Source: Candidatus Brocadia sp.
GTDB taxonomy: Bacteria; Planctomycetota; Brocadiia; Brocadiales; Brocadiaceae
Length of the DNA stretch: 32,877 nt
Reading direction: 5' to 3'
Assembly: GCA_030837935.1 (NCBI GenBank)
Contig: JAUQXU010000481.1
Span: forward strand, 1-32,877
Positions 24,244-32,877 of the stretch are shown here, piece by piece. The first letter of the stretch is position 1; each line of letters starts with the position of its first letter. Position numbers and translations under genes: made by a program. The notes below the pieces were generated by a model. The model worked only from the letters and a program-made list of their open reading frames with translations, made no database searches and had not been told where the DNA came from.

Positions 24244-26266
24244 TTTTCGATGCTGCCTTTTTTGTGGGACGTTTAGATTTCGATGGTGAACGGTTCGCAC
24301 CATACTTTGAGCGTATCTGCTGAATTTTGTCTCGTAGTTCAGCTGCCCGTTCAAACTCCAACGCCTCTGCTGCCTTGAGCATCTCCGCCTCTAATTCGTT
24401 AACGAACTCCTGGGTAATATATTCTTCCTCGCTTTCTGCGACGGTTTCATAAACGATTTTGTGTGAAGAGACCTCGTCTTCGATGCCCTTCTTGATCTCT
24501 TTTTGTATGGTGGTAGGGGTGATGTTGTGCTTTTTGTTATGTGCGGTTTGGAGTGACCGGCGGCGGTTGGTTTCATCGATAGCCCTCTGCATGGAATTTG
24601 TTGTCTCGTCGGCATATAAGATCACCTCGGCATTCACATTCCTTGCCGTTCGTCCGATTGTTTGTATCAGTGATGTTTCAGAACGCAGGAATCCTTCCTT
24701 GTCTGCATCCAGGATTGCTACCAGTGAGACTTCTGGTAAATCCAGCCCCTCTCTGAGCAGATTTACACCCACCAGAACGTCGAATTTTCCCAGACGCAAA
24801 TCCCTTAATATTGTTACTCGTTCTATGGCAGTTATCTCGGAATGGAGGTACATGCCCTTAAATCCCTCTTCCTTGATATACTCACTCAGGTCTTCTGCGA
24901 GCCGTTTTGTTAACGTAGTTACCAGTACCCGCTCTTTTTTCTGCACCCGCTTCTTAATTTGCTTCAGTAAATCCTCTACCTGGGTTTTTGCGGGTTTCAC
25001 ATAAATTATTGGGTCGACGAGACCTGTTGGACGAATAATTTGCTCGACTACCCTGCCATGGCATTTCTTCAACTCATAAGTGCCTGGTGTTGCTGAAACG
25101 AACAGTATCTGATTGATCCTTGCCTCCCATTCGTCAAATCGCAAAGGACGGTTATCCAATGCGGAAGGTAAGCGGAAACCGTATTCGACCAGCGTCTCCT
25201 TGCGTGCCCTGTCCCCGTGGTACATGCCCGAAATCTGAGGAATAGAGACATGCGATTCGTCCACGATGAGGAAAAAGTCTTTGGGGAAGTAATCGAAAAG
25301 GGTATACGGTGATTCGCCGGGCGCACGGCCACTCATATGCCTTGAATAGTTTTCAATGCCATGACAATATCCCACCTCAAGAAGCATTTCCATATCATAT
25401 CGGGTCCGTGCCTCCAGACGCTGAGCTTCGGGAAATTTCTCTTTTGAACGAAGTTCCTTAAGACGATCGTTTAATTCATATTCGATGGACTTAACTACCC
25501 CTTCAATCTTTCCCTCTGGCATGACAAAGTGTTTGGCCGGGTAAATGGATATCTCCTTTACCTCTTGCACGGTATTTCCCGTTGTGGGATTGATGACGGA
25601 AATCTTATCGACTTCGTCTCCAAACAATTCTATGCGATAGGCAGTCTCTTCGTAGGCAGGAAATACCTCCACGACGTCCCCTCGTACGCGCACTGTGCCT
25701 CGAACAAACTGTATATCATTCCGATCATATTGGATGCTGATGAGCTTTTTTAAAAGTTTGTTCCGCTCTATCGAATCGCCCTTGCAGAGATGTACGTACA
25801 TCTCCTGATACTCCTCGGGTGAGCCAAGCCCGTAAATACAGGAGACACTGGCGATAATGATGACGTCTCTGCGTGACATGAGATTACTTGTGGCGGCCAA
25901 GCGCAGACGGTCTATCTCCTGATTGATGGTTGCTTCCTTCTCGATGTAAATGTCCCGCTGTGGAATATACGCCTCAGGTTGATAATAGTCGTAATAACTG
26001 ACAAAATATCCCACGGCATTTTCAGGGAAGAAGCTCTTGAATTCACTGTAAAGTTGGGCTGCGAGGGTCTTGTTGTGAGTCATAACCAAAGTTGGTTTTT
26101 CCAGGACAGCAATCAGATTCGCCATGGTAAAGGTCTTGCCGGAACCCGTCACGCCCAATAAAGTTTGATAGTTGATGTTGTTTTTGTAACCTGCTGCCAG
26201 TTGTTGTATGGCGCTGGGCTGATCGCCTTGTGGCGTAAAAGGAGATACTAACTTGAAAATAGACAT
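24236..26266 (-). CDS. uvrB: Excinuclease ABC subunit B
   Basis: Helicase-like damage verifier of nucleotide excision repair. 676 residues. Walker A GVTGSGKT at 38-45; the damage-probing beta-hairpin region YYDYYQPEAYIPQRD near 91; DEAD-like VDESH; SATPGTYE; helicase motif VI QTIGRTARN; and a C-terminal UVR motif near 615-650 (EMLKAAEALEFERAAELRDKI order), which contacts UvrC. The tail after it is Lys/Arg/Ser-rich. The ATG lies 22 bp after the PerM-like gene, so the two are probably co-transcribed. Its 3' end runs into the antitoxin remnant. Confidence 0.98.
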   Translation of the reverse strand: MSIFKLVSPFTPQGDQPSAIQQLAAGYKNNINYQTLLGVTGSGKTFTMANLIAVLEKPTLVMTHNKTLAAQLYSEFKSFFPENAVGYFVSYYDYYQPEAYIPQRDIYIEKEATINQEIDRLRLAATSNLMSRRDVIIIASVSCIYGLGSPEEYQEMYVHLCKGDSIERNKLLKKLISIQYDRNDIQFVRGTVRVRGDVVEVFPAYEETAYRIELFGDEVDKISVINPTTGNTVQEVKEISIYPAKHFVMPEGKIEGVVKSIEYELNDRLKELRSKEKFPEAQRLEARTRYDMEMLLEVGYCHGIENYSRHMSGRAPGESPYTLFDYFPKDFFLIVDESHVSIPQISGMYHGDRARKETLVEYGFRLPSALDNRPLRFDEWEARINQILFVSATPGTYELKKCHGRVVEQIIRPTGLVDPIIYVKPAKTQVEDLLKQIKKRVQKKERVLVTTLTKRLAEDLSEYIKEEGFKGMYLHSEITAIERVTILRDLRLGKFDVLVGVNLLREGLDLPEVSLVAILDADKEGFLRSETSLIQTIGRTARNVNAEVILYADETTNSMQRAIDETNRRRSLQTAHNKKHNITPTTIQKEIKKGIEDEVSSHKIVYETVAESEEEYITQEFVNELEAEMLKAAEALEFERAAELRDKIQQIRSKYGANRSPSKSKRPTKKAASKRR

Positions 26267-26288
26267 AGTGTCTTAGTTTTAAAATTTC

Positions 26289-27635
26289 TTATTTCTGGGT
26301 TGCCTGAGTTGTGTCATCGTGTTCTGGTGATATTTCGTGGCGCTCGTGGGTAACCTTTTGTCCTTTATAATACGGTGAAGACTTATATTTTGAAAGGAAC
26401 TCGTCAACAAATACTTTTACCGTGGCGGCAATCGGTACGGCCAACAACAGCCCTAGAAATCCAAACAATTGACTGCAGATCAGGATAGCGAGTATTATCA
26501 TGACGGGACTTAGCCCCAATCCTTTCCCCATGATCCGGGGTGTTATCACGGTTCCCTCAAGCAATTGCCCGACACCAAAAGTTATAAGGATATGCACGAT
26601 GTGTTTGAAATCGTGAAATTGGATGAGCGCCAGGATGGAAGCTAGCGCAATTCCTGTACCTGTGCCAACATATGGAATCAGATTTCCAAATCCACCGATA
26701 AAACCGATAAGAAATGATAAAGGAATCCCGGCGATTGTTAAACCAATGCTATAGATAAAAGAAAGGATAAGGCATACAATAAGCTGTCCCCGCAGAAAAT
26801 GTTTGAGATTGTCATTCACCTTAGACAAGATTCTTGTTGCATAATCTCTTTTCGACAAAGGGAAGAGGGCCTTTATATTCTGGGCTATGACATTGAAGTC
26901 CTTGAGCAGGTAAATGGATACAACACCGAAAATGATAAAATTTATGATGATGCCAAAGACCCCAAAGGTACTATAAAAGAGGTTCTTGGTGATGGTTAGT
27001 AAAAAAGCGACGGCCTGTGGGATATATTTTTTGAATCTTAACACCACTTCGGCCAGGCGTCTTTTTTGTAAACGGGCTTCTTTCTCTGCGTCAGGTTCCC
27101 CGAGAGATGAAATATTCTGTTTGTTGCGTTCATTTGTACCTGGTTCTTTCTCCAAAGAGGAATCCAAAGGTTTCGTCTCTTCGCGATTGTGTTTGAAGAC
27201 AGGTTCGATACGTTCTTTTAGCAGCAAATCAATTGATTTAGAAAATTCTACGCTCACGTATTTTCCAATCCACGCTTCGACGATGGGTTCGTACTTTGGA
27301 TATTGTTTTTTGATTGTGCTCCCTACCTGATAAATTCCGCTAATAGTCCTGGGGATTGCGTATGTAAAAAATCCACCCGTAGCCAGGAGGACGATGATGA
27401 TAATGAAAACGATGCCGAATCCGCGATGTATGTGTTTCCGGGTAAATGGCCAGCATCTTCGCTCAAAGAAATCAACTGCCGGATCAAAGATGTAAGCTAT
27501 AATGAATGCAAGAAGAAGGGAAATGAGCGTTCCGCTCAGGAAATAACACAGCGCTAAAAAAATAATAATTGAAATGCCTATGAGTATTACGCGTATCCAT
27601 AGGTTGTCCAATATTTTTTGTTGTTCGTTTTTCAT
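26289..27635 (-). CDS. AI-2E family transporter / PerM-like membrane protein
   Basis: 448 residues with about 8 hydrophobic helices. Family signatures: an N-terminal helix pair, FVDEFLSKY after LLLAVPIAATVKV, the IPYVGTGTGIALASILALIQF block, and GQLLEGTVITPRIMGKGLGLSP, the best conserved stretch of this family. A hydrophilic charged insertion (~155-200, rich in Glu/Lys) precedes the third helix group. Members export small molecules or exchange ions; the substrate cannot be told from sequence. Only 5 bp separate it from the HhH gene upstream. Confidence 0.9.
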   Translation of the reverse strand: MKNEQQKILDNLWIRVILIGISIIIFLALCYFLSGTLISLLLAFIIAYIFDPAVDFFERRCWPFTRKHIHRGFGIVFIIIIVLLATGGFFTYAIPRTISGIYQVGSTIKKQYPKYEPIVEAWIGKYVSVEFSKSIDLLLKERIEPVFKHNREETKPLDSSLEKEPGTNERNKQNISSLGEPDAEKEARLQKRRLAEVVLRFKKYIPQAVAFLLTITKNLFYSTFGVFGIIINFIIFGVVSIYLLKDFNVIAQNIKALFPLSKRDYATRILSKVNDNLKHFLRGQLIVCLILSFIYSIGLTIAGIPLSFLIGFIGGFGNLIPYVGTGTGIALASILALIQFHDFKHIVHILITFGVGQLLEGTVITPRIMGKGLGLSPVMIILAILICSQLFGFLGLLLAVPIAATVKVFVDEFLSKYKSSPYYKGQKVTHERHEISPEHDDTTQATQK

Positions 27636-27640
27636 AAATT

Positions 27641-28072
27641 TTATTCTTGATTATTGAGACTGGCGCTGGCCGTGTCTGATCCGATCTTTATATAATCTCG
27701 TATTGCCTCTACGATGGATGTCCCTATGCCATTTACCCTGGCTAACTCATCCAGTGTCTTGAAATTGCCGTGTTTTTCGCGATGAGTGACGATTGCCTTT
27801 GCTTTTACCTCACCTAATTTTGGCAATAAAACCAATTCATACCATGGGGCATTATTAACATCGAGTTTGACTTTTATATCTGCGGGTTTAAGATTGCTGA
27901 TAATTTCTGTTTCGGGCAGCCACCAATGGCGGTCCATGCCTACTTTTATTATCGTGCCAACAAATAACATCGTTGCCAAAAAGTAGATGACGATAAGCTG
28001 CTTTTTGGTGGGGGAGAAATCACCGGACGGCTTCTGCGATATGGGCATAATACTCACAAGGTTTTCAGGCAT
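27641..28072 (-). CDS. Membrane-anchored helix-hairpin-helix (ComEA-like) protein
   Basis: 143 residues. A single hydrophobic segment at ~26-44 (LIVIYFLATMLFVGTII), then a ComEA-type double helix-hairpin-helix at ~70-130: VNNAPWYELVLLPKLGEVKAKAIV and TLDELARVNGIGTSIVEAI. Such domains bind double-stranded DNA without sequence specificity; ComEA proteins do this at the membrane during DNA uptake. Competence partners are not in the window, so a role in uptake is inference. M9 is an alternative start. It sits between the TPR and PerM-like genes in a tight same-strand cluster. Confidence 0.88.
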   Translation of the reverse strand: MPENLVSIMPISQKPSGDFSPTKKQLIVIYFLATMLFVGTIIKVGMDRHWWLPETEIISNLKPADIKVKLDVNNAPWYELVLLPKLGEVKAKAIVTHREKHGNFKTLDELARVNGIGTSIVEAIRDYIKIGSDTASASLNNQE

Positions 28073-28152
28073 CCTTAGATATAATTACGCTCTCTTATTT
28101 CCTCTATTCTAGCAGTAATTTCAAATGATTCAAGACAATGTTTTTTTTGTCT

Positions 28153-30606
28153 TTATTCGGCAAGCATTTTTAAACATTTTTTCGCCTTTGCATGATTTGG
28201 ATTTAGCGCCAGTACGGCTTGCCAGGATTTTATGGCCTTTTCTTTATATCCCTCCCGGTAATAAATAGTCCCCATACAAAAAAGGGCCTCACTATGTGAG
28301 GGGGCTAGTTTTAGCGTGGTTTCAAATTCCTTCCGTGCATTATCCATGCTGCCCTTTTGTAGATAGGTATACCCGATATTAAAGTGAAAATCGGGTTGGC
28401 TTGGAAGTAAATCTACGGCTTTTTGAAATGCAGTCAGTGCATCATCCATGTTCCCTTTTTTGGTAAGAGAGGCGCCCAGATTGTTGTAAGAATACGGGTA
28501 CGTTGGATCGAGTCTTATCGCATGCTTATATTCCCCTATGGCATCTTCCAAAAGCCCTTTTTTGTCATAAATAGTGCCCAGATTATTATGGACATAAACG
28601 TGTGCCGGATCGGCCTTCAGGGCGGCTTGGTATGTTTCTAAAGCAAGATCATACTGTTTTCTTGTCTCGTAAATGTTGCCCAGATTATAATACGCATCAC
28701 CATATTGGGGGTCAAACGACAGGGCTTTTTTGTATGCATCAATAGCATCCTCTTGCCTGCCGAGTTTGTTGTACAAGACGCCGAGATTGTTGTATGCATA
28801 GGCAAAAGTGGGGTCGATCATGATAGCTGCGTTGTATTCACCAATTGCATCGTCATATTGCCCCAGCGTAAAATAAACCTTTCCCAGGTTGTTGTGCGCC
28901 TGTTGATAGTCAGGCTTTATCTGAATTGCCTTTTTATAAGCACCAATGGCCATGTCCGGCAAGTTCTTTTTCTCGTAAGCGTTTCCTATGTTGTAGTGCA
29001 CGGTTGCATACTGAGTAAATCCCACCTCCTGTGCCTTTTGTAAGGCTTTGTGGTAACATTGTAATGCCGCGTCATGGTCACCCCTTTTGTTATACTGAGT
29101 ACCGAGGTTGTTGTAAGTCGTAAAGCTGCAAAATGAGCTTTGAGAAGCATTGTGCCAAAGCGTGAATTCATCCCGCCACGTGTTGTTTCTGGCAACCGTA
29201 GTAATAAGATAAAATACTATTAAAGAAACGATTACGGGATACTTTGTTTTTCTTCCTAAAGGTGTTAATACCGTTGAAAGGAATAAGCAAAACCCAATAA
29301 GGGGTAAATAGAGGTAACGGTCTGCCATGATATTGGCTAACGGAATGATATTCAGGACGGGGAGGGCACAGATAAAAAACCAAAGTATGGCAAATAGCTG
29401 TTTGCCTCGGATTGTAAATGTGCTGTCCTGAGGAGAATGGAAATGCTGAGCGGTCGCTTTTATCCTCAGTCGGATTGCAATGATGGCAATGGATATGAGT
29501 GTAAAAACTGGAATGATAAAGGATAACGTTATTGGTGTTTTAAGATAGAGGACGTGGTAATCTGGATTAAGATTTAATGGCAGGAAAATAGTGGCTATAT
29601 ATCTCCCTAAAACCTTTGTTGATGTGAGCATATTGATCAAAAAACTGCCCTCCGGATAGGCAATCTTTTCTTCAGGATTATGCAGAATGAAAAACCTGAT
29701 GACGAGATATATGACGCTTATTCCTGCATATCCCAGGAGAAGAGGGGATCGTATAATTTTTGAGACCGCTTTACAAAGAGAAAAAAATAGGGCAGAACGG
29801 CCGTTTGTCCATACATGCGCCCCGAATAGCAGATCGAAGAAAAAAATCAGGGCGGGTAGTGAAATGGCAGATTCCTTGGAAAGTAGGGCAAAGAAATAAG
29901 TGGTAAGGGCAGCTGTGTAAAAGAAAATGGTGCCTTTGCGGAAGGATGTAGCGATGAGAAATCTCCCGGAATCCTCATTGGGGGGGATTTGCGAAACTTC
30001 CCTTTCCCGGTAAAGTAAAAAGAATAAGAATGACGTAATCAGGAATGCCGTTGTAATCAGGTCTTCTCTGTAACTAATCACATTGACGACCTCACTGACA
30101 ATGGGATGTACAGCAAAAAGCGCACACGTCAGGAATGATAGGCTAATGCGGGATTGAAGTTTTTTTGTAATCTCTGCTTCTCCTTGTGGCGCAGGTGAAA
30201 GAGGGGGAGGGATTTGGTTGCGGCTGTATTGTGTTTTGCATGCGTCATTTTGCCGGAATAATAAAATCACGAAAAAATACAAAAGCGTCACATTTATGGT
30301 ATGCAATACCACATTAACAACGTGATATCCCATGGGGTTTATATGCCAAAGAGAATAATCAATGAAGTAGGAAAGTGTAACAAGGGGGCGGTAGGTAAGT
30401 TCTCCCGAATATTTGAAATAATCGTGGGTAAATATGGTACGGAAACTCTCCCAATCCCTGATAAGATGGTTCCCTGTAATGGTAGATGTGTCGTCGTAGA
30501 CGAACTGGTTTGGCAGGCAATTAAGATAGGTGGTTATCGTGAGTGCCACAATTATAGAGATTGCAATGCTATGGAGATAGATTTTGTTTTGATGTGTCTT
30601 GTTCAT
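28153..30606 (-). CDS. Large membrane protein with C-terminal TPR array
   Basis: 817 residues. The first ~480 hold about ten hydrophobic helices with short loops, resembling the GT-C-like/Tmtc membrane-TPR proteins common in planctomycetes and delta-proteobacteria (LNIIPLANIMADRYLYLP is a typical block). From ~495 to the end are nine near-perfect 34-residue TPRs (YNNLG..Y...G..DDAI..Y..AI..DP pattern). Two loops look inserted: a proline-rich PPPLSPAPQGE stretch near residue 130 and SGRFLIATSFRKG near residue 220. Likely a glycosyltransferase-like or scaffold protein at the membrane; no catalytic proof. The ATG has no clear ribosome binding site. Confidence 0.88.
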   Translation of the reverse strand: MNKTHQNKIYLHSIAISIIVALTITTYLNCLPNQFVYDDTSTITGNHLIRDWESFRTIFTHDYFKYSGELTYRPLVTLSYFIDYSLWHINPMGYHVVNVVLHTINVTLLYFFVILLFRQNDACKTQYSRNQIPPPLSPAPQGEAEITKKLQSRISLSFLTCALFAVHPIVSEVVNVISYREDLITTAFLITSFLFFLLYREREVSQIPPNEDSGRFLIATSFRKGTIFFYTAALTTYFFALLSKESAISLPALIFFFDLLFGAHVWTNGRSALFFSLCKAVSKIIRSPLLLGYAGISVIYLVIRFFILHNPEEKIAYPEGSFLINMLTSTKVLGRYIATIFLPLNLNPDYHVLYLKTPITLSFIIPVFTLISIAIIAIRLRIKATAQHFHSPQDSTFTIRGKQLFAILWFFICALPVLNIIPLANIMADRYLYLPLIGFCLFLSTVLTPLGRKTKYPVIVSLIVFYLITTVARNNTWRDEFTLWHNASQSSFCSFTTYNNLGTQYNKRGDHDAALQCYHKALQKAQEVGFTQYATVHYNIGNAYEKKNLPDMAIGAYKKAIQIKPDYQQAHNNLGKVYFTLGQYDDAIGEYNAAIMIDPTFAYAYNNLGVLYNKLGRQEDAIDAYKKALSFDPQYGDAYYNLGNIYETRKQYDLALETYQAALKADPAHVYVHNNLGTIYDKKGLLEDAIGEYKHAIRLDPTYPYSYNNLGASLTKKGNMDDALTAFQKAVDLLPSQPDFHFNIGYTYLQKGSMDNARKEFETTLKLAPSHSEALFCMGTIYYREGYKEKAIKSWQAVLALNPNHAKAKKCLKMLAE

Positions 30607-30983
30607 AAGATTTGTGAGCTGTCGTTTAAAAAACGGACGGCCGTTCTCTCCCGGGTTTTTTAAGTATTTCCAAATCGGCCATTTATTAAAGATAAAATAA
30701 GTCTTTTTTACAATGCAAAACTAAATCGATGTATTAAAATTCATGGCGTTTCAATCGCTTAAATTTTTGGAATCAACGTTTCATTTTGTCGTATACTCCG
30801 AGTTTTTATATTGCCAACAGAATGCTCGCTATGTTACATTGTATGGCCGTTTTGTTAAAATTCAGGGCAGGTATGGACAAAACAATCTCTGTTCAAAACA
30901 TATACTAAGGACTCTATGTGTCTATGCCATAGTATGAATATTGACCCTGTTCGTTAAATTAGCATCTTTTTAGGGGAAAGCTC
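30607..30983. other. Divergent intergenic region, 377 bp
   Basis: Separates the minus-strand TPR gene from the plus-strand DUF4438 gene, so both promoters should lie here. A weak candidate on the minus strand is TTGGCA-16-TATACG at about 30791-30818. A small hairpin (AACGG-CCGT-CCGTT plus T run, minus strand, about 30625-30643) lies in the TPR leader. No credible gene; the 64-codon + strand frame at 30743 lacks a ribosome binding site and protein character. Confidence 0.5.
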
Positions 30984-31880
30984 ATGGAAACCAATGAAAA
31001 GAATCTTGTTGAAATGTCGGTTATCGGTGAGGTCTCCAGTCCGCAAGGCGGTTCGTCCCCTTACAGCATAACACCTGATGGAAAGCCTAAAATACTGCCT
31101 GGTATAGGAGGAATTACGTACAATGTCAAGGTGGGCGACAATGCCATCCAGTGGGAGGCGGATCACGTGGAGCCATGTGTGTCTGTTAAAAATAAGGACA
31201 GAGACGAGAATGGTGCATTAAACTTACTGTCGTGTATTGGGAATACTGCCAGGGTGATAACTGGTGATGCAAAAGGCAGCACGGGTGTTGTAACCGGAAA
31301 ACACGGTGGTATTGAAAATGTACTGGTTGATTTTGAAGATAAGGCATTAGAAAAACTTGCTATCGGAGATAAAATACTTATTCGGGGTGTTGGTTTAGGT
31401 CTTTCTTTTACGGGATATTCGCATGTCAAGCCACTGAATATGTCTCCGGATCTCCTGAAGGTATTACCCATTCGCATGGATAAAGCGAAGGATACCATGC
31501 ATATTCCTGTGACGCATGTTGTTCCTGCGGCTATTATGGGTTCTGGTCTTGGGTCTCAGCATTGTTATCGTGGAGATTACGACATACAGCTCTTTGATAA
31601 GCAAAACGTAGAAAGGTATCATTTGCAAACATTGCGTTTTGGCGATATTGTGGCGATCATGGATGCCGATCATACCTTCGGAAGGATATTTAGAACCGGA
31701 GCGGTGAGCATAGGGGTAATTGTTCACAGTAATTGTGTAACTGCCGGACACGGCCCCGGTGTAACAACATTGCTGACATCTGCTGAAGGTAAAATAGTTC
31801 CGTATCTTGATGGTTCAGCGAATATTGGCATGTACTTGAAAATTGGGCGGTTTAGAAAAAAATCTACAAAGAAAAGGTAG
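30984..31880 (+). CDS. DUF4438 family protein
   Basis: 298 residues, soluble, no signal peptide. Recognised by its overall pattern: GGITYNVKVGDNAIQWEADHVEPCVS, GNTARVITGDAKGSTGVVTGKHGGI, GLGLSFTGYSHVKPLNMSPDLL, VVPAAIMGSGLGSQH and VIVHSNCVTAGHGPGVTTLLTS (each quoted piece is a separate conserved block). The family is of unknown function; the mix of Gly-rich turns and conserved His/Asp/Cys suggests an enzyme. RBS GGGGAAAG lies 5 bases from the ATG. A basic tail ends the protein. It is followed by a promoter and rpsB, so it is probably its own transcription unit. Confidence 0.85.
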   Translation: METNEKNLVEMSVIGEVSSPQGGSSPYSITPDGKPKILPGIGGITYNVKVGDNAIQWEADHVEPCVSVKNKDRDENGALNLLSCIGNTARVITGDAKGSTGVVTGKHGGIENVLVDFEDKALEKLAIGDKILIRGVGLGLSFTGYSHVKPLNMSPDLLKVLPIRMDKAKDTMHIPVTHVVPAAIMGSGLGSQHCYRGDYDIQLFDKQNVERYHLQTLRFGDIVAIMDADHTFGRIFRTGAVSIGVIVHSNCVTAGHGPGVTTLLTSAEGKIVPYLDGSANIGMYLKIGRFRKKSTKKR

Positions 31881-31924
31881 CAGGTATTTTTTTTGTGGTC
31901 ATGCTAGCTAAGGGTAAAATAAGC

Positions 31925-31952
31925 TTGACATTTCATTTATAAGTAATATAAT
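31925..31952 (+). promoter_or_regulatory. Consensus sigma-70 promoter for rpsB
   Basis: TTGACA (31925-31930), 16-base spacer, TATAAT (31947-31952). Predicted start near 31959, leaving a ~60-base leader with a repeated GGAGAGGAGAGGAG ribosome binding tract. Confidence 0.8.
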
Positions 31953-32017
31953 TTTAGACTTTCTAAATATTTATATTTTCTGTTCCATTAAATAAGCAGG
32001 AGAGGAGAGGAGATTAT

Positions 32018-32722
32018 TTGTCTACGGTGAGTATTCAGGAGTTGGTTGATGCAGGATTTCATTTCGGTCATAGGACAAGTAAATGGAATCCCAAAATGAA
32101 GCCTTTTATCTTTGGCAAGAAAAATCTCATTCACATTATTAATTTGCGTGAGACGGTAAAGGGGCTTATAACTGCGGGTAAGTTTTTGACTAATCTTGTC
32201 CAGGCAAAAAAAGATGTGCTCTTTGTGGGCACAAAATGGCAGGCTCGGGATATCACAATACGCGAGGCCCAACGTTGTGGGATGCACTACGTGAGCGAGC
32301 GATGGTTGGGTGGCACATTAACAAATTTTGATACCATTCGGAAACGATTGGAACGTCTGGAAGAACTGGAAAACCTGGAAAAAACCGGAGGAATTAATCA
32401 GTTTAGCAAGAAGGCAATTTCTTCTCTTAATCGGGAACGTAAAAAGATACTTACAAACCTCGAAGGCATTCGTAAAATGACTTCACTTCCCGGCTTACTT
32501 GTGGTCGTCGACCCAAAGCATGAGCACAATGCGGTCAGGGAGGCAAAAAAGCTTGGAATTCCGACGATATGTCTTGCAGATACGGACTGTGATCCCGATA
32601 TGGTAGACGTTTGTGTTCCGGGAAATGATGATGCTATACGGTCGATTGATCTCTTTTTGACGAAGACAGCAGATGCTGTTTTGGCCGGAAAAGAACGCAT
32701 GATTACTATGGCAAAGGTTTGA
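32018..32722 (+). CDS. rpsB: 30S ribosomal protein S2
   Basis: Small-subunit protein needed for S1 binding. 234 residues. Signatures: AGFHFGHRTSKWNPKMKPFIFG near 12, MHYVSERWLGGTLTNFDTIRKR near 88, LPGLLVVVDPKHEHNAVREA near 158 and PTICLADTDCDPDMVD near 186. The start is TTG, chosen because the Shine-Dalgarno tract (GGAGAGGAG) lies 5-10 bases upstream and the first conserved block begins straight after. It has its own consensus promoter. The protein is at the short end of the family, ending soon after the last conserved helix. tsf is expected next. Confidence 0.97.
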   Translation: MSTVSIQELVDAGFHFGHRTSKWNPKMKPFIFGKKNLIHIINLRETVKGLITAGKFLTNLVQAKKDVLFVGTKWQARDITIREAQRCGMHYVSERWLGGTLTNFDTIRKRLERLEELENLEKTGGINQFSKKAISSLNRERKKILTNLEGIRKMTSLPGLLVVVDPKHEHNAVREAKKLGIPTICLADTDCDPDMVDVCVPGNDDAIRSIDLFLTKTADAVLAGKERMITMAKV

Positions 32723-32856
32723 TGTGGATGCTAAAGATTTAAGAGGAAATCCTTCCACTTTTGTAGAGGATAAGCATTTTATTGCCACAACAGTGCAAGT
32801 CTGACTACTGCCTTCAATGACATTTCATAAGGATTCTACTCTTGGATTGTTTTCGT

Positions 32857-32877
32857 ATGATTGAAATTACCGTAGTA
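32857..32877 (+). CDS. Possible 5' end of elongation factor Ts gene (partial)
   Basis: ATG followed by codons MIEITVV to the window edge. EF-Ts proteins often begin with an EIT-type segment and tsf normally follows rpsB. Only seven codons are visible and no good ribosome binding site is present, so this rests on position. Confidence 0.3.

Noticed and set aside
28160..29120. Regular ~102-bp periodicity, CRISPR-like at first sight
   Set aside because: It is the 34-residue TPR period of a coding gene; units diverge and there are no spacers. No CRISPR array seen anywhere.
30743..30937. 64-codon + strand frame in the divergent gap
   Set aside because: No ribosome binding site, odd composition (Tyr/Cys/Phe rich), lies where promoters are expected.
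1..32877. tRNA, rRNA, insertion sequence or phage genes
   Set aside because: None recognised by eye on either strand; a tRNA or Rfam scan would settle the RNA part.

Overview
This window (about 43% G+C by eye) looks like a bacterial chromosome segment. The gene mix suggests a planctomycete of the anammox order Brocadiales: many large sensory proteins, an FNT-type and an HPP-type candidate nitrite transporter, DUF4416 and DUF4438 proteins, and B12/radical-SAM proteins. That assignment is inference; no marker here proves it.

Layout. (1) 45-3109, + strand: argG overlapping a cobalamin/radical-SAM enzyme. (2) 3191-13171, + strand: the most distinctive block. A complete membrane histidine kinase and a sigma-54 response regulator end at a strong terminator. 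Then come an HPP-family membrane protein, a second sensor with the same extracellular Cache-HAMP front end but three tandem PAS domains and no kinase, a membrane-anchored coiled-coil protein, a stand-alone receiver lacking key residues, and an FNT (FocA/NirC-like) channel followed by a terminator. The second set reads like a stripped copy of the first. (3) 13304-17613, - strand: hisD-hisC-hisB and a secreted eight-bladed PQQ-type propeller, driven by a consensus promoter with a terminator-like hairpin in the hisD leader. (4) 17798-20731, - strand: ndk, a DUF4416 protein and proS. (5) 20908-24303, - strand: a decayed or regulatory stretch with a truncated DUF4070 radical-SAM pseudogene, a divergent class III nucleotidyl cyclase, a palindrome-rich gap, a cyclic-nucleotide-binding protein without an output domain, a small secreted protein, and a MazF-like toxin whose antitoxin survives only as a C-terminal remnant against uvrB. 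(6) 24236-30606, - strand: uvrB, an AI-2E/PerM-type membrane protein, a membrane-anchored helix-hairpin-helix protein and a large membrane-TPR protein, in likely operon order TPR-HhH-PerM-uvrB. (7) 30984-end, + strand: a DUF4438 protein, then rpsB behind a consensus promoter, with a possible tsf start at the very edge.

Working together. Biosynthesis (Arg, His), translation (ProRS, S2, possibly EF-Ts) and repair (UvrB) genes are ordinary. The candidate novelty is block 2: two related extracellular sensors flanking two unrelated families of putative nitrite transporters, where the second sensor is accompanied by a coiled-coil membrane protein and a probably non-phosphorylatable receiver instead of a kinase and an activator. 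A secondary point is the possible cyclic-nucleotide pair in block 5, where the cyclase has non-canonical active-site residues.
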